64,000 bases of DNA from assembly GCA_023212725.1 (NCBI GenBank), contig JALBYF010000007.1, forward strand, positions 277,968 to 341,967, read 5' to 3'. A program made the position numbers and the translations under genes. This document shows positions 1 through 10,078 of the stretch, piece by piece. The notes beneath the pieces were generated by a model. That model ran no database searches. It worked only from the letters and a program-made list of their open reading frames with translations, and had not been told where the DNA came from. Every line of letters starts with the position of its first letter. The first letter of the stretch is position 1. The DNA is from Tranzscheliella williamsii (taxonomy: Eukaryota > Basidiomycota > Ustilaginomycetes > Ustilaginales > Ustilaginaceae).

Positions 1-696
1 CCTAATGGAGCCATCATCCATTATAGTCCAGATCCGAAGACCTGCCCTGCCATCGATCTCAACGAAATCTACCTCTGCGATTCGGGAGCTCAGTTTACGG
101 ATGGTACAACCGACGTGACCCGAACCTGGCACTTTGGCAAGCCGGCCCCTGAGCAGATCAGGGCGTTCACCCGAGTCCTTCAAGGCCACATCGCCATCGA
201 TCGTGCCGTCTTCCCTAAAGGTACGACGGGATATCTTCTAGATGTCTTGGCCCGTCGAGCGCTTTGGGAAGATGGTCTGGACTACCGGCACGGAACTGGT
301 CACGGTGTTGGCCACTTCCTGAACGTCCACGAGGGGCCTCAGGGCATTGGCACACGGGCAGTGTTTAACGAGACGAGTCTGAAGGAGAATATGGTCGTGT
401 CCAACGAGCCAGGCTACTACGAGGACGGCAAGTGGGGCATCCGCATTGAAAACCTGGTCATCGTGACACCCGCCAAGACGCCGAACAACTTTGGCAGCAA
501 GGGCTACCTCACCTTCGAGCATCTCACCATGTGTCCCATCCAAACCTCGCTAGTCGATGCCTCGCTCTTGACGCAGGACGACAAGGACTGGCTGAACGCC
601 TACCATGACGAGGTTCAGACCAAGGTCGCCCCACTGCTCCAGAAAGACCAACGCGCCCTCTCTTGGTTGAACCGGCACTGCCAAGCCCGCGTCTAA
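1..696 (+). CDS. AMPP: Xaa-Pro aminopeptidase P, 3' part (M24B metallopeptidase)
   Basis: The reading frame is open from base 1 and begins inside the gene, so only the last 231 residues are present. This is the pita-bread catalytic domain of cytosolic aminopeptidase P, which removes an N-terminal residue ahead of proline using two metal ions. All ligand motifs can be seen: the two aspartates in DSGAQFTDGTTDVTRT, the histidine in HGTGHGVGHFLNVHEGP, the glutamate in SNEPGYY and the last glutamate in LTFEHLT. The tail (DWLNAYH, ALSWLNRH) is as expected for eukaryotic family members, so the 3' end is complete. The start and N-terminal domains lie to the left of the window. The gene converges on the PABA synthase gene. 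Confidence 0.95.
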   Translation, partial: PNGAIIHYSPDPKTCPAIDLNEIYLCDSGAQFTDGTTDVTRTWHFGKPAPEQIRAFTRVLQGHIAIDRAVFPKGTTGYLLDVLARRALWEDGLDYRHGTGHGVGHFLNVHEGPQGIGTRAVFNETSLKENMVVSNEPGYYEDGKWGIRIENLVIVTPAKTPNNFGSKGYLTFEHLTMCPIQTSLVDASLLTQDDKDWLNAYHDEVQTKVAPLLQKDQRALSWLNRHCQARV

Positions 697-1014
697 CAAG
701 CTTCTGCCGTCACGCGTGTAGCGCCGCATCCCGAAGCCGGTGCAGAACCCTTCCGGCGATCAATCCGATTCGTTGCCTGCCGGAAGCAACTCATACCGGT
801 TGGAGCAAGTATGACCCTGGCCACAGGCCAGAACTGGACGGTAGAAGCGCACTCCTGTTCAGATTTGCTAATTAATTGACGTGTGGGTTCAGCCCTTGAC
901 TCGGAAAGTTGAAATGCGATGGAGGCGAAGGTGCGGGTACAATATGTTGAACAATGTTGCATGAGCCGAAGGCTCCAGGGTGGGTTTGATGCAGCGGGAC
1001 AAGTGTAGAGTGGG
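697..1014. other. Convergent intergenic spacer
   Basis: This spacer lies between two convergent 3' ends (aminopeptidase P and PABA synthase). It must hold both 3' UTRs and polyadenylation regions. I see no ORF with coding character and no repeat in it. Confidence 0.6.
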
Positions 1015-4005
1015 TCATGCTGCGGACGAACGCGTCGCCTGTTTGGGTGAGGGGGCGGGGGAGAGGTCGACGTCGGCGAGTGCCTTGACCTTGTCGAGCA
1101 CTTCCTGCCATTCCTGCTTGGGGTTGGAGAGGTAGGTGATGGCGCCGCCTGCGCCGATGGCGATGTGGTCGCCGTTGGCGACGAGTGTGCGGATGACGAC
1201 GGAGAAGTCGGCGGCGCCGTCGATGCCCAACCAGCCGAGCGCGCCGGAGTAGATCCCGCGGCTCGCGACGAGGCTGCCGTTGCGCTCGGCATCGTCCGGC
1301 TGGAGCTCGAGCCGTTCGAGGAGCTGAACACTGCGGCGCTTGGGCGCGCCCGTCATGCTTCCGGGCGGAAAGCAGCGTCGCATCGCCTCAGTGCTGCCAA
1401 CGCCCACCTGAAGCTCGCCCACCACCGTTGTAACCAGCTGATGGACGGTCTCGTACGACTCGACCTTCATGAGCGCAGGCACATCCACGCTGTCCGAGCG
1501 ACAGAACGAGTAGAGATCCGCTCGGATCAGATCCACTATCATCAAATTCTCCGCCCGCTCTTTCATATCAGCGGAAAGTTGGAGCCGCCGGCGCTCATCT
1601 TCCGCTTCGCGCCACCTGGTCTTGAGCGCCTCCTCCTCTTCGGAGCCAGTACCCATCCGCATGCACTCTTCTCCCGGCCCGAAGCCAGCTCGAGCCAGGG
1701 TGCCCTTGATGGGCTTCATCTCGACATGACCGTGCTTCGATATGCGCATAAACCGTTCAGGGCTTGTGCTCAGTATCGCCCTACCTCTGACCGGTTGAGC
1801 GGTGTTGGCATTGTCTTCACTAAGGAAGGTGGGTAGCTTCAGAAAAGCCGAGTACGGTGCCGGGTTACGCGCACGTAGTTTGCAATAGAGAGGGAAATGA
1901 TCAAGATCCTCGGTTTTCGCGTTCGGTGGCAGTACAGGAAGCCGCCCCTGGAACTGGTTTGTCATGCAAAGCTCGTAGCTTTCACCAGCTGCGATCAACT
2001 CCCGTGCCAACTCGATTTGGTCCATGTATTCCTCCGCATTCATTCGAGGCCGCAAATGTGGTAGTGCCTCGTGCAGGGCCGGTACTCTGTCCTGGGCCGG
2101 GGAGGACACCGGGTCAAGGCACAGAAGATCGATTTCGCGCATGACGAGTTCGATCCACATCTTGGCTTCGCGTTGTGAGGAACCAAACCGGGCGGACCCG
2201 CTACGATCGCCTCGAAGCTGTTGTAATGCTCCATCAAGCCTCTTCAAGTAGCCTGGAAATGGTGTGCAGCTCTCTCTGTCAACAAGGGCAAACGCTGTCC
2301 ACTCCTGAAGGTGATGATCGAAGGCTAGAACTCGATTGCAGAAAAAGAATTCCGCATCGAAATCGGCCGGGTCTTGCTTTCGCGACAGCGTGTCGAGCCG
2401 CAGGCTTTCGGTCTTCATTTCGTAGCCCCAATAACCAGTGAAACCGGCTCTGAAGATGTTGCAGTCTGCGTCGACATCGAGCGGGCTGTCTGAGACACTT
2501 TCCTGCGTGCAAGATTGTAGCTCGGACTGCAAATGGTCCATGTATGCCCAGAACGTTGTCTTCGTCCCTGCCAGTCCTTCCAGCGCCCATTTTTGCTTCG
2601 CGTTTGCTCCTGCAGATAACAGTAGATCTGAAGAGCCACATTGATACGAAAGAAGCAGTGATGGCAGCGCCATGTAACTATATCGACTGTGAGGGTCCTT
2701 TTCACGAGCGCTGTCAAGCCAGACGGCTCCAGCTGGACTTGCGAACCGGAAAAGGCGATCGAAAATGGCCGGCATGTGCTGAGGCGTGAAAGACGCAGGG
2801 GCGGCAAAGCGCCGAGATACGACCGAGAAAGCCTTGGTACCAGGCTCTTGCAGGGTATTCGTACCTTGCTGACGGTAGGCGGCCAGGCAGAGCTCTCCCG
2901 CTGCGGCAATATGGCATGGAAGGCGTAACCCAGAGGTGCGCCAACAATGTAACCTCTCCTGCGCATCCTGAGAGATATACTCGTTCTCCTCGGACTGTGC
3001 TCGTCCAATCCAGAAGGCCCGTACCTGCGCAAGGAAGTTCGACATCATCTTGTGCCCCAATCTTGACTCGATACTTTCGGGATGAAACTGGACGCCGTAA
3101 AGGGGAAGCGTCTTGTGCTCCAATGCCATAATAACGGAGCACCTCTGACCCTCTGGACGGGATGTAGCACCATGATCTTCCGAAGCTTCGACACTTGATG
3201 GGTGTGATGTACCAGATGAAGAGTGGATCGAGTCTCTAATCGTACTCTCAGTTGTGGAGAACGGCCTAGTTGACATGGACACGCTGGTGCGTCCCAAACC
3301 AAGAGCGTCAACGTCGCAGCGATGGATTTCTGGCATCGCTCGTAGCGTGCTCAAAAACTTGGATCTGTGCTTGCGAGGACGAGGAGCAGGCGCTGGAGAT
3401 GGTCCATCATAGCTCCAGGCTGTTACTCGAAGACATCCTGGAAGCGATTCCGGTTCGACAACTAGACTGTTGTAGCGTATGACGTAGGTATCTTCGGGTA
3501 TGTCGTCAAGAATGGACCGAGCGCTATCGTGCAATGCTTTGGATGGGCCACGAACCATCTTCAGCTGACTCAATTGCCCATGGCGGAGACTTGATGAGCG
3601 TATGACCTGACCGCCAAAAGCTGTTGCAATGCCCTGGTGACCGAGGCAGATTCCAAGAACAGGGAGGTCGAGATTTGGATGCTTCAGAAGTGTTTCAGCT
3701 GCACCGAAATCCTTGGCATGGTGTGGGCTCCCTGGGCCGGGAGAAAGGATTATAGCATCAATGTGAGGCCGAACATGGGTGAAAAAAGCGTCCAGGGATA
3801 GGAGGGAATGGGTATGTGGAAGGACCACAACCCTACTGGACACAAGCTGTGAGAATGTCGATCCGGCGTTCTGTTTCAGCGGAGGCTGCAGAAGCGAGAG
3901 CAAATTCAGGGTATACGAATCAGAGTGGTCGATAATCAAAATCCTTGGAAGCTGTAGTGATGTGTCGAGAGCCTCGATACCTGCGGCTTTGGGACCATGC
4001 ATCAT
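1015..4005 (-). CDS. ABZ1: Bifunctional aminodeoxychorismate (PABA) synthase, glutaminase and synthase fused
   Basis: The enzyme makes 4-amino-4-deoxychorismate from chorismate and glutamine, the first step to p-aminobenzoate and folate. The N-terminal class I glutamine amidotransferase runs from about residue 20 to 315. It has nucleophile C120 in GICLGHQG and the H308/E310 pair in VQFHPES. The chorismate-binding half runs from about residue 400 to 975, with MIVDLIRADL and PPGSMTGAPK near the end. The motif PIKGTLAR carries the lysine that marks aminodeoxychorismate synthases; anthranilate synthases have alanine there, which settles the choice between the two families. A low-complexity insert at about residues 205-290 interrupts the amidotransferase shortly before its His/Glu pair. 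The start is the first of two tandem ATGs at 4005; 996 residues. It is transcribed divergently from the gene at 4714. Confidence 0.96.
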   Translation of the reverse strand: MMHGPKAAGIEALDTSLQLPRILIIDHSDSYTLNLLSLLQPPLKQNAGSTFSQLVSSRVVVLPHTHSLLSLDAFFTHVRPHIDAIILSPGPGSPHHAKDFGAAETLLKHPNLDLPVLGICLGHQGIATAFGGQVIRSSSLRHGQLSQLKMVRGPSKALHDSARSILDDIPEDTYVIRYNSLVVEPESLPGCLRVTAWSYDGPSPAPAPRPRKHRSKFLSTLRAMPEIHRCDVDALGLGRTSVSMSTRPFSTTESTIRDSIHSSSGTSHPSSVEASEDHGATSRPEGQRCSVIMALEHKTLPLYGVQFHPESIESRLGHKMMSNFLAQVRAFWIGRAQSEENEYISQDAQERLHCWRTSGLRLPCHIAAAGELCLAAYRQQGTNTLQEPGTKAFSVVSRRFAAPASFTPQHMPAIFDRLFRFASPAGAVWLDSAREKDPHSRYSYMALPSLLLSYQCGSSDLLLSAGANAKQKWALEGLAGTKTTFWAYMDHLQSELQSCTQESVSDSPLDVDADCNIFRAGFTGYWGYEMKTESLRLDTLSRKQDPADFDAEFFFCNRVLAFDHHLQEWTAFALVDRESCTPFPGYLKRLDGALQQLRGDRSGSARFGSSQREAKMWIELVMREIDLLCLDPVSSPAQDRVPALHEALPHLRPRMNAEEYMDQIELARELIAAGESYELCMTNQFQGRLPVLPPNAKTEDLDHFPLYCKLRARNPAPYSAFLKLPTFLSEDNANTAQPVRGRAILSTSPERFMRISKHGHVEMKPIKGTLARAGFGPGEECMRMGTGSEEEEALKTRWREAEDERRRLQLSADMKERAENLMIVDLIRADLYSFCRSDSVDVPALMKVESYETVHQLVTTVVGELQVGVGSTEAMRRCFPPGSMTGAPKRRSVQLLERLELQPDDAERNGSLVASRGIYSGALGWLGIDGAADFSVVIRTLVANGDHIAIGAGGAITYLSNPKQEWQEVLDKVKALADVDLSPAPSPKQATRSSAA

Positions 4006-4713
4006 GTCGAACCCCGTAGAGCAGCCTGCCTAATCTGCGGTATGGAGTGTATGGCTCTTTGATATGGGCCACATCAGCGGTAGGAGTAGCCGGACGAGCG
4101 ACCACACCGGTGCGGAAGCCAATGCGAAGCTAGTAGGTGAGATGGGTGGAAGAGACGGAAGCCAAAGCGTGGAGCCAGGTACACCTGTACTCGATAGCCG
4201 TATCAGAAGGGTTGCATGAAGTTCTGAACCTAGGCTTTTTTTGGCTTTCTTTCGGACATCGGGCAAGGGAGTCCGGCCTTCTAACAATATGCTCTGTCTC
4301 GCGCGAATAGAAGGATTATCGTAGGCCACCAAAAAAAAGGTGTGAGCGACATACAAGGCAGAGCCACACGACTTGCTGGCTTATTGAACCACCGAAAGCC
4401 TCCCACAACGCTTAACGCAAGTCTAGTCAAGACCTGCTCTGCCCCACCCACCCGAGCCTCTGACACCTGGATCTGGGGTATCAAGAAAGGGTGCACTTGT
4501 TCCAGCAGGCTTCAGTCCAGCATTAGTCCAGCAGGCTTCAGTTTGTCGCGGCTGGGCGAAAGTGCCAAGGCGTGCGGTACCTTTGCATTCTTACCCTTCG
4601 ATCACCACAACAATCTCGTGATGCGTTCCTGCACGCCGACCTCCCATGCGGAAAGGTGCTGAACGGGCCTGAGCTTGAAAGGCGGTGGTAGAGCGTGGAG
4701 AGAGAGCGACTCG
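4006..4713. promoter_or_regulatory. Divergent promoter region with a 16-bp direct repeat
   Basis: This 708-bp region must hold the promoters of both the PABA synthase (minus) and the helical-repeat protein (plus). It contains a perfect 16-bp direct repeat, TCCAGCAGGCTTCAGT, at 4501-4516 and 4527-4542, 26 bp apart start to start. No clear TATA box was seen. In-frame codons upstream of 4714 exist, but none is an ATG. Confidence 0.5.
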
Positions 4714-7700
4714 ATGCTTCGCGCGGGCTCGCGCTGTCTTCCGAAGGGCTTCCCAAGCACCAGCAGCACACCCAATGCGCCCAGTCCAACTCAGATCAGC
4801 AGACCGCGCTTGTTGAAGAACAAGCAGGCATCATCGGCTTCCTTCCAGCGCAGTACTGGCACTGTGCCTTTGCCGAAGCGCTCACGACTTGGCGGTGCTG
4901 CAGAGCCATTACTGGTACCCACAGCTCGACTAGCCAATCCCGCCTACCCTTACTTTTCCTTCTTTCGCCCTGACTTTCTCCCAAGGAGACACAATTCTTC
5001 TCATACAGACGCGCAGCCCAGGCCGCCTTTTCCGGAGCGCTACATCCCTCAGCTGCCTGACGTCCAGTTCCTACCTGAAAACGAGGCTCAGGAGCGGCTC
5101 GCCAAGGCGCTTCAGATTCAAGATGCCGACCTGGCATGGACGTTGTATTTGCAGCTCGGTACGGACAAGGCCTACTTGCCTCAAGATGTCGTCGATCTGC
5201 TCCTCACTCTGCAATGTCGAAAGCCTGTCAAATCTACCTCGGCCCATCCCGACATTGGCTGTAAAATGCTCAGTCAGACGTGCGATAGGCTCCTGCAGCT
5301 CTGCCGCGATCGCCAAGTGTGCCTTATCGGCAGCTCCGACAGGCCAATGTGCCCAGTTGGCGAAGAACTGACTCGCATTCCCACGGCTGTTGCGCTGCGC
5401 TTGCTTTACCTTTTGATCGCGGAAGAAGAGCAGCTAGCTTCAATGAAGAAAAACAAGAAGCGTCCTCAAATACACCTTCTCATGGCTCAGCTACTGCGTA
5501 ATCTAGATGCGGCTGAGGAAGCCAATCGGATCCAAATCGATCTAGCCCTTCGCGGGCGTGCTGTCGGTACATTGGCCAGGGTCGGAGCACTCGATCAGGC
5601 ATTGGAACAGTCCGGCCGGCTTGTAGACATAGCCCATGCTTCGGCCGTAGATATCGACCTCGATCCTCGTCCATTCGAGTACCTACTCGTTGGCTTGGCC
5701 GAGCGCGAGGAAGTCAAGCCTTCTCTCAGAGCCAATTTGCTGGCCTCACCTGTGGATGACACAGCTGCCATTGAGACAAATGGTCAGCTTCTGAAGGCTC
5801 TCCGCTTTACGTTGGCCAGCAATGTTCGCGCCTCGAAAGCGACCATGCACCGTTGTTTACAGGCGCTCGATACCGCCACCCTGGCTTGGCTCTTACCCTT
5901 ACAAGGCTCCTTTGAGCACAGCAGGAACATGCTCGACGATCGTCTGCCCTTACGGCCGCGGTGGCATCCATGGCAAGCAAGTGCAGAAGGTCCTGCTCTA
6001 TCAGATCAGATTATGGAAAGTTTCGGTGAGCGCGTCGCCCTTGTACTGGCACAAAGGGGTGTCCTGCAACCTGCTTTGTACATTATAGACGCTGCAACAA
6101 CGTCTCCAGACCCTGTAGCCACTAAAGACGGCGTCCAGCAGGCAACACAAGTCCCCGACCACGATCTTTTTACTGTAGTGCTGAACCAAGTTGCTCACCG
6201 TATAATCAAGGCCACAGCATCTCAGGCCCGCAAGACGCTTGAAGTGCACCGTGGACTCCTCAGCGACCTCTACCTGCTCATCAAAATCTACAGCGATGCT
6301 GTCAAAGCCGCAGTAGACACAGACGAGGTCATGCATGAAGCTGTGATCAAAGCATTTGCAGCTTGCGCTCCCTCCAGCATTGTGAACCTCGGGCCGCAGC
6401 GCAACAGTCTGACGACCGTGAAGCCGCAAATTGCTGAGCGCAACCAACATAGGGGCAGCGGGCAAGCATTGCAGATGTGTCTGCGCCGATTTACGACCAT
6501 GCTTCTGTCCAAGGATCCTAAATTAGCTTTCGGCTCGCTCAGTTACCGTGCCCATGCAACTCTACTGGGCTTGCACATGCGCACACGCGACTACAGCTTC
6601 TCTAAGCGCCTCTATCAGCTTATACGCTTGCGGGATCCAGAGTGTGTACTCTGGTCGAGCAAGAAGGACGTCCATTCGCTTTACCGCGCGTCTTTGCACC
6701 CTTTGAGCGCACCGGATCGATCTAGCTTTGGCTGGTTTTTCATAGAGAGCATGCGTGTCGCACCGAAACCGCACTTTGCCGTTCAGCTATACCTCGACTG
6801 GGTAGCTAGCGGCAATGTGCTCTCTTCTCGTCTGACGGCTCTCTTCATGCAGGCCCTCTTGCGCACAGGGCTCACCACGGTCGCACAGCGTGTCTGGCAC
6901 GAGCTTCAGGACGCTAGAATAGCGGTGCCTGCGCACCTTGCTCGTGCTTTTGTCACGTCTTTTGCCGATGCTGGTTTCCCGGGCTACGCTATCCAGATGG
7001 CAACAGCTCTTACTCAGAGCGCGGCTTCCGACATCAAGGTTGTCAAGCATGGGCGTGAATTGGGAACATCCACTAATGCAACGATGTTAGGCTCGAGTCT
7101 GGAGATCCTAACCGTTGCTCTGGACCGCGCTAGCAAAAGCAACGCTTCCTGGTCTCCAGAGCGAATAACCAGCATCCTCCAGTTGTTTGACGACTTCCGT
7201 CTCGGACTGACCCATCACCTGATGCGTCTGAACTCAGCGCATTTCAGAAATGAAGATTCCGAGAGACCGCACATCACCACGCGTCACGTCAGGCAAGCTT
7301 ACAACGCAGCAATGAGGGCCCACTTGGCTAGTATACAGTTGGAAGCCGATTGGCAGACGGACGAAGGCAACGCAAGTGGCGCAAGACCGCCAACGCTTGC
7401 TGCCCAAGCCAGCCGCCATAGCGTCAAGAAACTGTTCGAAGAGCTCAAGGAGCTCAATGTTGATCCGGATAGCGACTCTTGGACCTTGATGCTGCTCTCA
7501 TTGATGGTATCCTTTACCGGCGAGGCGAACGGTGCATCGTCGCCTTCACACGAATCTCTTTTGGCGGCGGTCCAGTTGTTCATACGAAGCTCTCAAGAAC
7601 AAATCCGGTTCGATGGACCGCTTCTCCCGGATGCTCTGGAGGCGAGCACGAAGACGTACGACATGGTGAAGCAAGCAATCCATTTGGAGCCCACTGCTGT

Positions 7701-8019
7701 CGCTGAATTAATATATCGGCTATGCCAGATCTCAAGGCCTGAATTGGGCTCGAAGGTATATCGGGTTTACTCGCTTCGCCGCTCAGAAACCGGAGATGAG
7801 GACAGACGGCTACCTGTGCAGATGCTCAGAGTAGAGAAAGCCTACCTTCATCTGCTTGCCAGATTTGGGGAGCCGACAGCATGGAAGCGCAAGCTGGGTC
7901 AACTCGCCGAAAATGGACTGGGCGTCAAGATATCAAATGGCTTCATCCGCGAACTCGAGGAGGTCTCCAACACCTCCGGAGCAGACGATTCTCCAAGACT
8001 TCCTGACGGGTCATTGTAA
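4714..8019 (+). CDS. Large putative mitochondrial helical-repeat (PPR-like) protein
   Basis: I do not recognise a named orthologue. The 1101-residue protein begins MLRAGSRCLPKGFPSTSS and stays rich in Arg, Ser and Pro, poor in acidic residues, for about 110 residues. That is typical of a mitochondrial presequence. The rest is almost wholly alpha-helical, in loosely repeating 30-40 residue units (for example the stretch around TTVAQRVWHELQDARIAVPAHLARAF). This suggests a pentatricopeptide-like organellar RNA factor, although clean PPR motifs are not obvious by eye. The start was placed at the first ATG of the frame; upstream in-frame codons are non-ATG. No intron is needed. Function is inferred only from architecture. 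Confidence 0.85.
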   Translation: MLRAGSRCLPKGFPSTSSTPNAPSPTQISRPRLLKNKQASSASFQRSTGTVPLPKRSRLGGAAEPLLVPTARLANPAYPYFSFFRPDFLPRRHNSSHTDAQPRPPFPERYIPQLPDVQFLPENEAQERLAKALQIQDADLAWTLYLQLGTDKAYLPQDVVDLLLTLQCRKPVKSTSAHPDIGCKMLSQTCDRLLQLCRDRQVCLIGSSDRPMCPVGEELTRIPTAVALRLLYLLIAEEEQLASMKKNKKRPQIHLLMAQLLRNLDAAEEANRIQIDLALRGRAVGTLARVGALDQALEQSGRLVDIAHASAVDIDLDPRPFEYLLVGLAEREEVKPSLRANLLASPVDDTAAIETNGQLLKALRFTLASNVRASKATMHRCLQALDTATLAWLLPLQGSFEHSRNMLDDRLPLRPRWHPWQASAEGPALSDQIMESFGERVALVLAQRGVLQPALYIIDAATTSPDPVATKDGVQQATQVPDHDLFTVVLNQVAHRIIKATASQARKTLEVHRGLLSDLYLLIKIYSDAVKAAVDTDEVMHEAVIKAFAACAPSSIVNLGPQRNSLTTVKPQIAERNQHRGSGQALQMCLRRFTTMLLSKDPKLAFGSLSYRAHATLLGLHMRTRDYSFSKRLYQLIRLRDPECVLWSSKKDVHSLYRASLHPLSAPDRSSFGWFFIESMRVAPKPHFAVQLYLDWVASGNVLSSRLTALFMQALLRTGLTTVAQRVWHELQDARIAVPAHLARAFVTSFADAGFPGYAIQMATALTQSAASDIKVVKHGRELGTSTNATMLGSSLEILTVALDRASKSNASWSPERITSILQLFDDFRLGLTHHLMRLNSAHFRNEDSERPHITTRHVRQAYNAAMRAHLASIQLEADWQTDEGNASGARPPTLAAQASRHSVKKLFEELKELNVDPDSDSWTLMLLSLMVSFTGEANGASSPSHESLLAAVQLFIRSSQEQIRFDGPLLPDALEASTKTYDMVKQAIHLEPTAVAELIYRLCQISRPELGSKVYRVYSLRRSETGDEDRRLPVQMLRVEKAYLHLLARFGEPTAWKRKLGQLAENGLGVKISNGFIRELEEVSNTSGADDSPRLPDGSL

Positions 8020-10078
8020 CATGAGCGCAGATCAACAGCAATACCTCATTGTTCATGCTTGCACAGTGTGTTCGGTGTTCATCGCACTCGGAATGGAGCA
8101 CGGATTCAATACTCTGGTCTGCCGCCCCTTGAGAAAGCATGAATATGAAGTGCTGCTCGTGGGCGGAAAAAATAACCAACATCACCTGGATGTGGGCTGA
8201 TGCGTATGCAAACGTTAGAGCAGGCTTCGCTGCCGTCATCCGGGATGACTGACTGACGAGGGTACCATCTTGCTGTCCACACCTCCTTTTCCCACCATGG
8301 CATGAGCGAGTATGCACCGAAAGACGACCGTGGGCATCATTTGGCCAGAACATGCAACATGACTCGTCTTACACTTCAAAAAGTACCGGCAGAGGGGCAG
8401 GAGTGGTGCCCGTATGGCGTCATCCAGAAATTCTGTTTGGGTCTAGTCACAACACTGTGGGACGTGTTTGTGCGTGCTCGATGGGAACGGCCGATCTCGG
8501 TGGTAAGCTGGGTGAGCAGAATCTACAAGTCTGCCTTCCTCTCTTCCCGATGCGGAAGGGCCAGTGCCAAGTCCAGGCGGTTGCGCATCATAAAGACTCG
8601 GCGGAGCGGGAACAGCGAGAAACACTTGCCAGTCTCGAGGGCGACAATGGACCCGGCATTGGCCGTAGCTGTTCATGTGTATGGTTTCTTACAGAGCCTG
8701 ATCTGCACTCTTCTATATGACGACACTGGATCTGGCCTGACAAAGCAGATCTGATGAGAGACTCTACTGTTGGCCGGGAAGGTGCGCTTGTGTCACGAAT
8801 GAGGCAACCGGCGAGGACAGAAGTCGGGAACTTTTAATTTGTGGGTCGCTCTGCCCCGGGCAACTGCAGACCTGCGGAAACGTGTTATGAAGCGGCTCTT
8901 TCCCTCAGTCGCATCGCTGCCTTGTTGGCTCTTTACAATGTGGGTCATGAGATCACAAGCGGGCATACACTGTTGCGAAAGATCACCTTGCTTTGCCTCC
9001 CCCCCCGGCCCGCCGTGCTTACAACTTCCCTCGATCATTATGCTGCCATAAGAAAGGGAAGCCTTTCAAACGACAGTGGCGCTACCATCACAATATCTTG
9101 AGGCTCTGACCGGGAGGCTGTCAAGTAAGCTTCGGCACATCTGATGTCGCCACATTTCAAAGTTTCCTGAGTGATGCCAAGACAGATTGTATAGTGTGTG
9201 CCACAATGAAAGAGCACTGCGGTGGCTGAGTTCCACTTGCCAGTGAGTCGTAGAGAATGTAAGCGTGAGGGGGCGCCCACGGCGCGCAGCACACCGTCCA
9301 TCAGAAAAAGGTGAAAGGAGGAGAGACTTCATCTCCACCCTGCCAATCAGCCACACAATCCCAACACGATGAAATTTTGTCTAGACTCCGCCGATTGCGA
9401 TTCTGGCTCACTCTGATAGTCGTTATGGCTGGTGCTGGAGCGAAGGTACTTACATTACGCAGCCTCTGCAGCTCAACAGATCGCGAAGAAGACTTCTGTG
9501 CAAGATGCACTCGAATTTTTTGTGTCATGCGCGTCCACGTCTGCTTGTTGCCCACACTTATAGCATTTCGCAGTTCTTGGGGACCCGCAACATATGCATG
9601 GCGACAGCTTGACAGCGGCTGTGCTCCTCATCAGCATCCCTGGTTCATCTCCTCGATTCGCATGGACTTGCTGGTATATTTAAAAACCTGGGTGGCCCTC
9701 CAGACCTTCTGCGGCCATACCAGTATAATGCATGGTGAGCATCCCACTTGCCTTCTTGCCTTTTCTCCAGGGCTTATTGTCGACACTGCCGCTGTAGGTA
9801 CCTTCTATTATCTTGCCTCGGGCCGTCCTACCTGAACCCGTTCTGGACCGATTCATACTCACCAATATATTAGAGCAGTCCCCTGGTTTTACCCGCTGCT
9901 TGCTCTTTACCTCGTGTACCAAATCCTATTCGGCTCTGAAGGTCAGAAAGGGCGAGCAAATCTTTCACGATTCTGTCTTCCTACAGCGACTTGGTCTTGC
10001 CTCTTCGCGACCTTCCCATTCTGGGCTTTCTAGCTTTGAACATCCGGAAGGTTTTGAGAGAGTGCACTCTTCCGTACC
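8020..10078. other. 2-kb region without a supported gene
   Basis: It follows the helical-repeat gene and precedes the Zn2Cys6 gene. The longest ATG-started frame (8302-8754, 150 codons) has no recognisable domain, no signal peptide and no biased codon use. I treat the region as a long promoter and 5' leader for the downstream regulator. A short homopolymer C run lies at about 9000. No other repeat was noticed. Confidence 0.5.

Noticed and set aside
1015..4005. Anthranilate synthase (TrpE/TrpG fusion) as the identity of this gene
   Set aside because: The synthase half carries PIKGT with lysine, the aminodeoxychorismate synthase form, not PIAGT.
8302..8754. 150-codon ORF downstream of the helical-repeat gene
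   Set aside because: No recognisable motif, no secretion signal and mixed codon use. A lineage-specific small protein cannot be excluded but is not supported.
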